Part shown: positions 1 through 8,054 of the stretch, piece by piece | Layout of the letters: every line of letters starts with the position of its first letter | Numbering within the stretch: the first letter of the stretch is position 1 | Origin: Halomonas eurihalina | GTDB lineage: Bacteria; Pseudomonadota; Gammaproteobacteria; Pseudomonadales; Halomonadaceae | Length of the DNA stretch: 64,000 bases | Assembly: GCF_008274785.1 (NCBI RefSeq) | Contig: NZ_VTPU01000002.1 | Location: forward strand, 124,001 to 188,000 | Reading direction: 5' to 3' | The notes under the pieces: generated by a model | Seen by the model: only the letters and a program-made list of their open reading frames with translations | Databases searched by the model: none | What the model was told of the DNA's origin: nothing | Translations under genes and position numbers: made by a program

Positions 1-372
1 CCCGCTACCATAGGCCTCGAACGATCCAAGATACTGTTTGGTGCCTGTCACCAGTGAGGCATGTTGCAGGTTATCGCTATCGAGCGCTTCGAATAGATGA
101 CGCATCATCGCGCTGTTGGCCTCGACGTTGGCCTTCTCGTCGTCGCGACGAATCCAGGTGCAGTAGAAAACGTGTGTGATCGGCAGCCCGGCGAGCGCTT
201 GCTCGGTGGCCGGCTTGTCCAGCAGATCGGCGGCAACGGGAATCACGCCGCTCTGTTCGGTGGCTCGGCGCGATAGACCGTAAACGGTCCACCCGCTGGC
301 AACCAGATAAGAAGCCAGATTGCCGCCGGTGATACCGGTGGCGCCCACAACGAGTGCTGTGCCTTTGCGCAT
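1..372 (-). CDS. SDR-family NAD(P)-dependent oxidoreductase, PRISE-like (3' part outside window)
   Basis: The first 124 codons are present; the C-terminal part lies before base 1. The protein opens with a Rossmann nucleotide-binding motif (VVGATGITGGN, residues about 8-18) and later shows VTGTKQYLGSFEAYG, which resembles the conserved block of the progesterone 5-beta-reductase/iridoid synthase-like (PRISE) branch of extended SDRs. Members reduce activated C=C bonds of enones using NAD(P)H; the substrate here is unknown. It is transcribed away from the LysR gene starting at 501, across a 128 bp gap with two palindromes, so the LysR protein probably controls it. The ATG at 372 is the start of the Rossmann reading frame. 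Family fairly sure, sub-branch tentative. Confidence 0.75.
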   Translation of the reverse strand, partial: MRKGTALVVGATGITGGNLASYLVASGWTVYGLSRRATEQSGVIPVAADLLDKPATEQALAGLPITHVFYCTWIRRDDEKANVEANSAMMRHLFEALDSDNLQHASLVTGTKQYLGSFEAYGSG

Positions 373-443
373 GATCGGTGCCCTCTTGGAAGTTCGAGAA
401 GATCCGGCTTCACGCCAGATCGATGGATGCAGTTTGATAGAGG

Positions 444-496
444 GCAACTGTTGCTACAATCGGTAGTATTGCAAATCTTTATTGCGTAGAGCGCAA
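444..496. promoter_or_regulatory. Candidate LysR operator sites in divergent promoter
   Basis: Two perfect palindromes lie between the SDR gene and the LysR gene: GCAACTGTTGC (444-454) and TTGCGTAGAGCGCAA (482-496). The second contains a T-N11-A core (483-495), the usual LysR-type binding motif, and ends 4 bases before the LysR start. This fits an autoregulated divergent promoter. Assignment is by position and symmetry only. Confidence 0.45.
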
Positions 497-500
497 CACA

Positions 501-1448
501 ATGAGCCTTGATGCGATGGACTTGAACGCCCTGCGCGTATTCGAACGTGTCGCCGCCACCGGCAGTTTTACCGCCGCCGCGTACCATTTTCACCGCGCCG
601 TATCATCCGTTTCGCGACAGATTCGTGGACTGGAAGAATCGGTGGGGCAGCCGCTGTTCTATCGGCACACCCGTGCCGTCACTCTGACCGAGGCCGGTTG
701 GCGCTATTACGAAGAGGTGCGCGATATTCTCGAACGCCTCGACATGGCAACCGAAGCGCTGAATCAACCACAGGCGGAACCTAGTGGTGTGTTGCGCATC
801 AATGCTCCGGTGGCCTTCGGCCAGCGCCAGATCGTGCCGTTGCTTCATCGCTTTCAATGCCGTTTCCCGGGTATCAAGGCGGAGCTGCAGTTGAGCGATC
901 ACGTCGTTGACCCGGTGCGCGAAGGCCATGACATTACCTTCCGAGTCGGTAATTTATCCGATTCATCGCTGATTGCACGGCAACTGGCGCCGATGAACTA
1001 CGTCGTCGCAGCGTCACCCGACTACCTGGCAAGGCGGGGAAGGCCGGAAGCTCCCGAGGCACTTGTCGAGCATGACTGCCTGATCTATCAGGGAGAGCTG
1101 GGCCGCCAGCGTTGGTATTTCCAGCAGGACGACGGGGAGAGGGAAGTCGCCCATGAGGTCGATGGTAGCCTCGTCAGCAATGATGCCGAGAGCTTGCTGA
1201 GGGCGGCGCTTCTTGGCCAGGGGCTGGTCATTTTCCCCACCTGGCTGATCGCTGAGGAGTTGGCCTCGGGGACTCTGGTGGCGCTGCTCGAGGCATGGCG
1301 TGGCGAGGTCATGCCCGGCCATCGCGAGCTTTATGTCTTGACGTCCGAGCGCCGGCTCAGGGCACCCAAGGTGCGTGCCTTCATGGATTTTGTGCTCGAG
1401 GAGGTGTCGCCTTTCCCGCCTTGGGATGGCTGGCGAGAAAGGCGGTAG
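501..1448 (+). CDS. LysR-family transcriptional regulator
   Basis: A 315-residue protein with an N-terminal winged HTH (about residues 7-65, DLNALRVFERVAATGSFTAA) and a C-terminal periplasmic-binding-like effector domain, the normal LysR length. The domain pattern is that of the large CrgA/DsdC-like group common in proteobacteria, often placed divergently from an oxidoreductase that it regulates. Here the target is probably the SDR gene on the other strand. A second ATG at 516 (MDLNALRVF) is also a possible start; neither has a clear Shine-Dalgarno. The effector cannot be read from sequence. Confidence 0.9.
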   Translation: MSLDAMDLNALRVFERVAATGSFTAAAYHFHRAVSSVSRQIRGLEESVGQPLFYRHTRAVTLTEAGWRYYEEVRDILERLDMATEALNQPQAEPSGVLRINAPVAFGQRQIVPLLHRFQCRFPGIKAELQLSDHVVDPVREGHDITFRVGNLSDSSLIARQLAPMNYVVAASPDYLARRGRPEAPEALVEHDCLIYQGELGRQRWYFQQDDGEREVAHEVDGSLVSNDAESLLRAALLGQGLVIFPTWLIAEELASGTLVALLEAWRGEVMPGHRELYVLTSERRLRAPKVRAFMDFVLEEVSPFPPWDGWRERR

Positions 1449-1500
1449 CCCGATTCATGTTCAGGAGCATGCATGTACCGCCATGGGACACGCTTTCGAG

Positions 1501-2460
1501 CTAGCCGGAGGACAGGGCGAACAGGCTGCTATGCCGCATCAGCCACAGCACCAGGCTGATGGTCACAAAGGAGCCAAGGGTGCTGACCATCAGGGCGGCG
1601 GCAGTGATATCGCTCAGCCCGAAGCGCTGCCCGAATATCGGATAGACGCTGATCATCGGGGCACAGGCGAACAGCAGGGCGCCGGTAAGCAGCAGTGGGT
1701 CGATATCCGGCAGCAGAAGGAAAATGCCGAACACCGCCAACGGGTGCAGCACCAGCTTGCCGATGGCGATCTGGCCCATGTCCCGGACCATGCCCTTGGG
1801 GCGCAGGCCGTACAGCGAGCCGCCGATCACGAAGAGTGCAGCGGGGCCGGCGGCACCGGCCAGCATATCGATGGCCTTGGTCAGGGGAGCAGGGATGGGG
1901 CGGCCCATTACGGCGAGCAGAACACCAATCAGCAGTCCGATCAGCACGGGGTTGCGCACCAGGCGAAGAGCTGTCTGGTGCAGTGTCCCGCGGAAGCCAT
2001 TGCCGGTCTGGCGGCCCAGCTCGGCAAGGGTTAGGGCCAAGGGAATGATCAGTAGGTTCTCGATCAGCATGTTCAAGGCGAGGAACATCGCGGCGGGGGA
2101 TCCCAGCACCATGGCGGCTACCGGGTAGCCGATGAAGCCGCTGTTGGACGCCGACATGCCCAGGGCCTGGATGGCACCGGTGCCCAGGGGTTTGTGCTCC
2201 AACCCGAGGGTGAACGCCAGGCCGAGCGCGAACACCACGAGGGAGCCGGCCCCGTAGGCCAACAGGTAGTCGGGATCGAAGACCTCGCCTAGCGGGTTCT
2301 GGGTCAGGGCTCGTATGACCAGCGCCGGAAGGGCGAAGTACATGACGAAGATGCCGATGCCCTGCAACGGCTCATGACCAATGATGCGGCCGGCCCGGGC
2401 CAGGTAACCAAGGCCGATGATGGCGAAGATCGGGGTGGTGATAGCGAGAATGTCGAGCAT
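1501..2460 (-). CDS. AEC (auxin efflux carrier) family transporter
   Basis: A 319-residue membrane protein with about ten hydrophobic segments and a re-entrant middle region (ALGMSASNSGFIGYPVAA), typical of AEC/bile-acid-sodium-symporter-fold carriers. Bacterial members move mono- and dicarboxylates such as malate and malonate, while others are uncharacterised. It lies 103 bp downstream of pcaR on the same strand, so it may be co-transcribed and move an aromatic acid or a beta-ketoadipate-derived dicarboxylate. That role is inferred from position only. Its 3' end faces the LysR gene (52 bp apart), with no obvious intrinsic terminator. Confidence 0.85.
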   Translation of the reverse strand: MLDILAITTPIFAIIGLGYLARAGRIIGHEPLQGIGIFVMYFALPALVIRALTQNPLGEVFDPDYLLAYGAGSLVVFALGLAFTLGLEHKPLGTGAIQALGMSASNSGFIGYPVAAMVLGSPAAMFLALNMLIENLLIIPLALTLAELGRQTGNGFRGTLHQTALRLVRNPVLIGLLIGVLLAVMGRPIPAPLTKAIDMLAGAAGPAALFVIGGSLYGLRPKGMVRDMGQIAIGKLVLHPLAVFGIFLLLPDIDPLLLTGALLFACAPMISVYPIFGQRFGLSDITAAALMVSTLGSFVTISLVLWLMRHSSLFALSSG

Positions 2461-2563
2461 TCGAGGCCTCCTTGCCGCTGTGCTCCCGTCTCGTGTGAAA
2501 GGCCGCGCGATGCTCTGCCTGCGGCATGTTGAGGGTGGCGGGGTCAGGTGTCAGGCGTTGTGC

Positions 2564-3343
2564 TCAGCTGACATGGGCCTGGATCAGTTGCACCTTGTCC
2601 CGCAGTAGCGGCAGGAATGACTGTGTCAGGGTGTCGAAGTCGATGCGCGCGGCATTGGTGCTGATGTTGATGGCACCGAGCAGCTTGCCGTTGGCGTCGA
2701 AGGCCGGGACCGCCAGGGAGCGCAGTCCCGGGTCCAGTTCCTGATCGACGATGCTGTACCCCTGTTGGCGTACCTGCTCGATGCAGTTTCGCAACTGGGT
2801 CGTATCGGTGATGGAGCGTTCGGTATGCGGCTCGAGCTTCACCTGTTCGAGATAGCGGGCCAGTTCGTCATCCGGCAACTGCGACAGCAGTACACGCCCC
2901 ATCGAGGTATAGGCCGCCGGCAGGCGTGTGCCGACCGACAGGGTGATCGCCATCAGGCGATGCTTGGCGGAAGAGCGGGCCACATAGATCACATTGTCAC
3001 TGTCCAACACACCCATCGACGAAGACTCGCCGATTTCATCGGTGATGTCCTCCAGGTATTGCTGGATCACCGAACGGTAGTTGTTGGCCGACAGGAAGGC
3101 ATACCCGAGTTGCAGTGCCTTGGGGGCAAGCTCGAAGTGACGTTGCTGCTTGCGAACGTAGCCCAGGGCATGCAGCGTCAGCAGGAAGCGGCGAGCACGG
3201 GCTCGGTTCATGTCCGTCTTGGCGGCGACTTCGCTCAACGTCATGCGCGGGGTTTCGTCGTCGAAGGCCTGGATGACCTCGAGGCCGCTGGCCAGCGCTG
3301 TCACGAAGTCGCGATCATCGGGGGTCAGGGTATCGTCTTGCAT
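2564..3343 (-). CDS. pcaR: IclR-family regulator of protocatechuate catabolism (PcaR/PcaU type)
   Basis: About 259 residues with an N-terminal winged HTH (FVTALASGLEVIQAFDDETPRMTLSEVA... about residues 11-75) and a C-terminal IclR effector domain, including GESSSMGVLDSDNVIYVARS. PcaR and PcaU bind beta-ketoadipate or protocatechuate and activate pca genes. I chose the ATG at 3343 because GAAGG lies 7 bases upstream; an in-frame ATG at 3367 would add eight residues but has no ribosome site. It diverges from pcaB across a 154 bp gap holding a PcaR-type palindrome (3408-3422), which fits both self-regulation and control of pcaB. The second likely target is pcaIJF, with two more boxes. Confidence 0.9.
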   Translation of the reverse strand: MQDDTLTPDDRDFVTALASGLEVIQAFDDETPRMTLSEVAAKTDMNRARARRFLLTLHALGYVRKQQRHFELAPKALQLGYAFLSANNYRSVIQQYLEDITDEIGESSSMGVLDSDNVIYVARSSAKHRLMAITLSVGTRLPAAYTSMGRVLLSQLPDDELARYLEQVKLEPHTERSITDTTQLRNCIEQVRQQGYSIVDQELDPGLRSLAVPAFDANGKLLGAINISTNAARIDFDTLTQSFLPLLRDKVQLIQAHVS

Positions 3344-3407
3344 GAGGGTGCCTTCGCTATGGTTCATGTCGACTTGCTAGGTCGCTCGCCCTCAATCTAG
3401 CATAATT

Positions 3408-3422
3408 GTTCGAATTGCGAAC
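3408..3422. promoter_or_regulatory. PcaR-type operator between pcaR and pcaB
   Basis: GTTCGAATTGCGAAC is an imperfect palindrome (GTTCG-N5-CGAAC) in the divergent gap. It is close to the PcaR site GTTCGATAATCGCAC that I recall for Pseudomonas putida. Related 15-mers occur at 4968, 4987, 20301 and 26435. Confidence 0.65.
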
Positions 3423-3497
3423 ACCTGTGCGACTTATGTCAAGTGAAGCGCCGACTCACTGCGAGAGCCGGCCGTTCCTGCCAGTGGAGAGCCTGCC

Positions 3498-4865
3498 ATG
3501 CCCGACGCCCTGATTCAGCATCCCTTCATGAGCCAGAGCGGTCTTGCCGCGTCCCGCGACGAGGACTTCGTCCGGGCCATGCTGGCCTTCGAACTGGCCC
3601 TGGCCGAGACCCAGGAGGCCGAGGGCGCCATTCCCGCCGATGTCAGCCGCCGCATGCGGGCCTGTCTCGAGAGCCACGATTTCGACCCGGGCGCAATAGC
3701 TGAGGGTGTGGCCAGCGGCGGCAACGCCGCCATTCCTTTCGTCAAGGCCGGACGAGCAGCGCTCCCCGATGATCTCAAGCCGTACTGGCATCTTGGCGCG
3801 ACCAGCCAGGACGTGATCGATTCTGCCCTGATGCTTTTGCTGACGCCACGCCTGAAAAGTCTGGATGCCTTGCTGGCACGCTGTCGACGCGCGGCGTTGC
3901 CGCTGATGGAGGCCCACGCCCGGACGCCCATGGTCGGGCGTACCCTGATGCAGCAGGCGTTGCCGATCACCTTCGGCGTCAAGGTGGCCCACTGGGCATT
4001 GGGGATGGAGCAGGCGCGCCGCCGTCTCGCCACCCTGGCCGAACCGGGGTTGCCCGTACAGTTCGGTGGGGCCGTGGGGGTGCACTCTGGTTTAGACGGG
4101 CCGGGCTGGGAGACCCTCGGCCTTAGCGTCATGGACGGCCTCGCCGAGCGCCTGGGCCTCTCGGCGCCGGTGTTGCCCTGGCACACCGATCGCCAGCCGG
4201 TCCATGCCCTGGCGACGGCCTTCGATGGTGCGGCCGGGGCCGTCGAGAAGCTGGCGCTGGACGTGTCGCTGATGACCCAGACCGAGCTCGGCGAGGTGGC
4301 CGAGCCCGCCGGGGAAGGCATGGGCGAGTCGTCGTCCATGCCCCACAAGCGTAACCCGGTGCGCTGCGCGATGATCCGGGGCGCCTGTCGTCAGATCCAT
4401 GGCCACACCACGGTCATACTCAATGCCATGGCCCAGCCGCTGGAGCGCGGGTTGGGCGAGTGGCATGCCGAATGGGCGCCACTGCTCGACAGTGCGCTAT
4501 TGCTGGAGGGAGCCCTCGAACAGGCTGCCGTGCTGCTGGAGGGGCTGGAGGTGCATGGCGAGGCCATGCAACGCAATCTCGCGGTGACCGGTGGCGCGAT
4601 CATGGCCGAGCCGGTCACCAGGTTGCTGACGCCTCACCTGGGGCCGGAACAGGCCAAGGCCCTGGCCGCGGAGGCGGCGGAGCAGGCACGCCAGCAGCGG
4701 GTCCCGTATGCCAATGCGCTCGAGGCGTTGATGGCGTCGCGTCATGGTGAGCTGTCGGGCGAAATCGGGCGGGCGGATCTCGAGGCGGCCACGGATCCGT
4801 CGTTATACCTTGGTAGCAGCCAGGCACAGGTGGATCGTGCTCGGGCTTGGTTGGAAAATCGCTAA
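3498..4865 (+). CDS. pcaB: 3-carboxy-cis,cis-muconate cycloisomerase
   Basis: The 455-residue protein belongs to the fumarase/aspartase superfamily. It has the signature GESSSMPHKRNP (residues 276-287) that holds the catalytic serine loop, and HLGATSQD (98-105). The enzyme lactonises 3-carboxymuconate, made by PcaHG, to 4-carboxymuconolactone in the cytosol. Length matches Pseudomonas PcaB (about 450). The gene stands alone between the pcaR promoter and a strong terminator at 4901-4929, so it is a separate transcription unit from pcaIJF. The start ATG at 3498 precedes MPDALIQHPFMSQSG; a GAGAG-type site lies just upstream. Identification is firm. Confidence 0.96.
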   Translation: MPDALIQHPFMSQSGLAASRDEDFVRAMLAFELALAETQEAEGAIPADVSRRMRACLESHDFDPGAIAEGVASGGNAAIPFVKAGRAALPDDLKPYWHLGATSQDVIDSALMLLLTPRLKSLDALLARCRRAALPLMEAHARTPMVGRTLMQQALPITFGVKVAHWALGMEQARRRLATLAEPGLPVQFGGAVGVHSGLDGPGWETLGLSVMDGLAERLGLSAPVLPWHTDRQPVHALATAFDGAAGAVEKLALDVSLMTQTELGEVAEPAGEGMGESSSMPHKRNPVRCAMIRGACRQIHGHTTVILNAMAQPLERGLGEWHAEWAPLLDSALLLEGALEQAAVLLEGLEVHGEAMQRNLAVTGGAIMAEPVTRLLTPHLGPEQAKALAAEAAEQARQQRVPYANALEALMASRHGELSGEIGRADLEAATDPSLYLGSSQAQVDRARAWLENR

Positions 4866-4900
4866 TATACTGAAAATCAAGTGAAAGAAACGTCCTGAAT

Positions 4901-4929
4901 GGGGGCAGGGAACACCTGCCCCCGTTTTT
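4901..4929 (+). terminator. Rho-independent terminator of pcaB
   Basis: A perfect 9-bp stem, GGGGGCAGG (4901-4909) and CCTGCCCCC (4915-4923), with a GAACA loop, is followed by GTTTTTC. It lies 36 bases after the pcaB stop. Confidence 0.9.
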
Positions 4930-4938
4930 CGTGCGCGT

Positions 4939-5001
4939 TTGACGGGCCGGGGCTGGCGGATTATTTTGTTCGTATAACAAACCTATGTTCGTACAGCGCA
5001 C
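4939..5001 (+). promoter_or_regulatory. pcaIJF promoter region with two PcaR-type boxes
   Basis: A possible sigma-70 promoter (TTGACG at 4939, TATTTT at 4962, 17 bp spacer) is followed by two 15-mers of the PcaR type: GTTCGTATAACAAAC (4968-4982) and GTTCGTACAGCGCAC (4987-5001). The second matches the Pseudomonas PcaR site at 11 of 15 positions from memory. Box spacing is 19 bp start to start, about two helical turns. The boxes are clear; the -10/-35 call is weaker. Confidence 0.55.
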
Positions 5002-5080
5002 CTTGCCGAGTGACGAGTCTCGGTGCCCATGAGGCGTTGCGACAAGCGCCGGTGCGCGATTCAACCAGAGGCAAACCATC

Positions 5081-5899
5081 ATGGCCGAGATCCTCAGCCT
5101 GCATGATGCGGTGGCACGCTACGTCGAAGACGGCGCCACCGTGGCCATGGAAGGCTTCACCCATCTGATTCCCTTCGCTGCCGGACACGAGATCATTCGC
5201 CAGGGCAAGCGCGATCTGACGCTGATCCGCATGACGCCGGATCTGGTCTATGACCAGCTGATCGGTGCCGGCTGCGCCAGGAAGGTGATCTTCTCCTGGG
5301 GTGGCAACCCGGGCGTCGGGTCGTTGCATCGCCTGCGTGACGCCGTCGAAAAGGGCTGGCCGCACAAGATCGAGATCCTCGAACACAGCCACGCCGCGAT
5401 GGCGTGCGCCTTCGAGGCCGGCGCCGCCGGGCTGCCGCTGGCCGTGTTGCGCGGCTACGTGGGCAGCGAGCTGCCCCGCGTCAACGACCAGATCAAGTTC
5501 ATCGAATGCCCCTTCACCGGCGAACGTCTGGCCGCCGTGCCTTCGGTACGGCCGGACGTTTCCATCGTGCACGCCCAGAAAGCCGATCGGGCCGGCAACG
5601 TGCTGGTCGAGGGCATCGTCGGTGTGCAGAAGGAAGCCGTGCTGGCCGCCAGGCACAGCATCGTCACCGTCGAGGAGATCGTCGACGACCTCGAGACGCA
5701 CCCCAATGCCTGCGTGATTCCGGGCTGGGCGATCGACGCCATCAGCGTCGCCGAGAAGGGCTCGTTGCCGTCCTACGCGCATGGCTACTACCCGCGCGAC
5801 AACCACTTCTACAAGGAGTGGGACGCCATCGCGCGCGACCGCGATACCTTCACCCAGTGGATCGACGACAACGTCATGAACGCAGGGGGGAATGCCTGA
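5081..5899 (+). CDS. pcaI: 3-oxoadipate CoA-transferase subunit A
   Basis: The 272-residue protein is a class I CoA-transferase alpha subunit. The N-terminal block (AEILSLHDAVARYVEDGATVAMEGF) and the glycine-rich GAGCARKVIFSWGGNPGVGS region are typical. Together with PcaJ it moves CoA from succinyl-CoA to 3-oxoadipate. It overlaps pcaJ by one base at ATGA (5899), which implies translational coupling and a 1:1 complex. This pcaI is the longer form found in halomonads and rhizobia rather than the roughly 230-residue Pseudomonas one. PcaR boxes lie about 80-110 bp upstream. Confidence 0.94.
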   Translation: MAEILSLHDAVARYVEDGATVAMEGFTHLIPFAAGHEIIRQGKRDLTLIRMTPDLVYDQLIGAGCARKVIFSWGGNPGVGSLHRLRDAVEKGWPHKIEILEHSHAAMACAFEAGAAGLPLAVLRGYVGSELPRVNDQIKFIECPFTGERLAAVPSVRPDVSIVHAQKADRAGNVLVEGIVGVQKEAVLAARHSIVTVEEIVDDLETHPNACVIPGWAIDAISVAEKGSLPSYAHGYYPRDNHFYKEWDAIARDRDTFTQWIDDNVMNAGGNA

Positions 5900-6687
5900 T
5901 GAGTTCTGTCGACAATCACCCGGACTACACCGCCTCCGAGATGATGACCGTCACGGCGGCGCGTGCCCTGGAAAATGGCATGACCTGCTTCGTCGGTATC
6001 GGGCTGCCGTCGGAGGCCGCCAATCTGGCGCGGCTGACCCATGCCCCCGATGTGGTGCTGATCTATGAATCTGGCACCCTGCAGACCAAGCCGGACGTGC
6101 TGCCGCTGTCCATCGGCGACGGTGAGCTGTGCGAGACTGCGCTGACCACCGTCTCGGTGCCCGAGATGTTCCGCTACTGGCTGCAGGGCGGCAAGGTCGA
6201 CGTGGGCTTTCTGGGCACCGCCCAGATCGATCGCTACTGCAATCTCAACACCACCCTGATCGGTGATTACACCGCACCCAAGGTACGCCTGCCGGGGGGT
6301 GGTGGCGCGCCGGAGATCGCCACCAATGCCGGTGAGGTGTTCATTACCCTCAAGCATTCCAAACGCACCTTCGTCGATGAGGTCGACTTCGTCACCACCC
6401 TGGGCTTCGGCCGCGACGGCAAGGGCCGCGATGGCGTGCCCAACATCGGCAAGGGGCCGACCCGGGTCATCACCGACCTGTGCGTGATGAAGCCGGATCC
6501 CGAAACCAAGGAACTGGTGGTGGTGTCGCTGCATCCGGGCGTGACCGCCGAGCAGGTCCAGGAGGCCACTGGCTGGGAGATCCGTTTCGCCGAGACGCTG
6601 GAGAGCACACCGGTGCCCAGTGCCCGCGAGCTTGATGTGCTGCGTGAACTCAAGGATAGGACTGCCCGTGCCCATGGCGGCCAGTAA
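5899..6687 (+). CDS. pcaJ: 3-oxoadipate CoA-transferase subunit B
   Basis: A 262-residue beta subunit of class I CoA-transferase. It carries the motif IYESGTLQ near residue 55, in which the glutamate of the ESG triplet is the CoA-thioester-forming residue of the family, and the glycine-rich LPGGGGAPE. The start is the ATG overlapping the pcaI stop (ATGA). An in-frame open region runs further upstream to 5404, but that part is a shadow of pcaI. The gene is followed 43 bp later by pcaF, forming the succinyl-CoA/acetyl-CoA producing end of the pathway. Confidence 0.95.
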   Translation: MSSVDNHPDYTASEMMTVTAARALENGMTCFVGIGLPSEAANLARLTHAPDVVLIYESGTLQTKPDVLPLSIGDGELCETALTTVSVPEMFRYWLQGGKVDVGFLGTAQIDRYCNLNTTLIGDYTAPKVRLPGGGGAPEIATNAGEVFITLKHSKRTFVDEVDFVTTLGFGRDGKGRDGVPNIGKGPTRVITDLCVMKPDPETKELVVVSLHPGVTAEQVQEATGWEIRFAETLESTPVPSARELDVLRELKDRTARAHGGQ

Positions 6688-6730
6688 GAGCGGCGTGTTC
6701 TAGAGGCGAATTTCAGGAGATTAGTGAATC

Positions 6731-7939
6731 ATGAGTGATGCTTTCATCTGTCATCCGCGCCGCAGTGCCATCGGTCGCTTCGGCGGCACCCTGGCAAGCG
6801 TGCGCCCAGACGACCTGGCCGCCGATATCTTCAAGGCCGTGCTGGCCCAGGCGCCTGGGCTGGCTCCCGAGGCGATCGAGGAAGTCTTCATGGGCTGCGC
6901 CAATCAGGCCGGTGAGGACAACCGCAACGTGGCACGCATGTCGTCGCTGCTGGCTGGTCTTCCGCCTTCGGTGCCCGGCACTACGCTCAACCGCCTGTGC
7001 GGCTCCGGTATGGACGCGGTGGGCACGGCCTTTCGCGCCATCAAGGCCGGTGAAATGGAGCTGGCGCTGGCCGGTGGCGTGGAGTCCATGTCCCGGGCGC
7101 CCTACGTGATGGGCAAGGCCGAGACCGCCTTCGCCCGTGGGCAGCAGATCGAGGACACCACCATCGGCTGGCGCTTCGTCAATCCATTGATGAAGAAGGT
7201 CTACGATACCCACTCGATGCCCGAAACCGCGGAGAACGTGGCCGAGCAGTTCGGCATTTCCCGCGAGGACCAGGACGCCTTCGCCGCGCGCTCTCAGGCC
7301 AAGGTCGCCGAGGCCCAGCAGGCCGGTCGCTTCGCCGAGGAAATCGTCGCCATCGAGATTCCGCGTCGCAAGCAGGAACCGCTGGTCTTCGACACCGACG
7401 AGCACCCGCGTGCCGGCACCACTGTCGAGAAGCTCGCCAAGCTGCCGACGCCCTTCAAGGCAGAAGGCGGCAGCGTCACTGCGGGCAACGCCTCCGGCGT
7501 CAACGACGGAGCCGCCGCCATGCTGGTAGCCAGCCAGCAGGCCGTGGAACAGCATGGCCTCGCGCCCATGGCGCGGATCGTCGGCATGGCCACTGCCGGC
7601 GTGGAACCGCGCATCATGGGCTACGGCCCGGTGCCCGCCGTGCGCCGCCTGCTGGCGCGTACCGGCGTCTCCCTCGACGAAATCGACGTCATCGAACTCA
7701 ACGAAGCCTTCGCCGCCCAGGCGCTGGCCTGCATGCGCGATCTCGGGCTCGAAGACGACGACCCGCGGGTCAACCCCAACGGCGGTGCCATCGCTTTAGG
7801 CCATCCGCTGGGCATGTCCGGTGCGCGGCTGCTGATGACCGCCGCCCACGAACTGCAACGCACCGGCAAGCGCTATGCGCTGTGCACCATGTGCGTCGGG
7901 GTGGGGCAGGGTATCGCCACGCTGATCGAAAGGGCGTAA
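6731..7939 (+). CDS. pcaF: 3-oxoadipyl-CoA thiolase
   Basis: The 402-residue thiolase has the nucleophilic cysteine in LNRLCGSG (Cys90), the histidine loop [16 protein letters not shown] (about 351-366) and the second catalytic cysteine in [10 protein letters not shown] near the C-terminus. PcaF cleaves 3-oxoadipyl-CoA to succinyl-CoA and acetyl-CoA. Placement directly after pcaIJ supports PcaF over a general acetyl-CoA acetyltransferase. A GGAGA site lies about 10 bases before the ATG. Confidence 0.95.
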   Translation: MSDAFICHPRRSAIGRFGGTLASVRPDDLAADIFKAVLAQAPGLAPEAIEEVFMGCANQAGEDNRNVARMSSLLAGLPPSVPGTTLNRLCGSGMDAVGTAFRAIKAGEMELALAGGVESMSRAPYVMGKAETAFARGQQIEDTTIGWRFVNPLMKKVYDTHSMPETAENVAEQFGISREDQDAFAARSQAKVAEAQQAGRFAEEIVAIEIPRRKQEPLVFDTDEHPRAGTTVEKLAKLPTPFKAEGGSVTAGNASGVNDGAAAMLVASQQAVEQHGLAPMARIVGMATAGVEPRIMGYGPVPAVRRLLARTGVSLDEIDVIELNEAFAAQALACMRDLGLEDDDPRVNPNGGAIALGHPLGMSGARLLMTAAHELQRTGKRYALCTMCVGVGQGIATLIERA

Positions 7940-8054
7940 GAGGGAAGGGAAAGAGAGAAGAAGGAAGAGTGCCAAGCACCGATCTTCTGTCTTACCGCTA
8001 TTGCCAATCGGGCGCCGGGCCATGGCTCGATGCCTGGCGATGAGAGAGTGTTTT

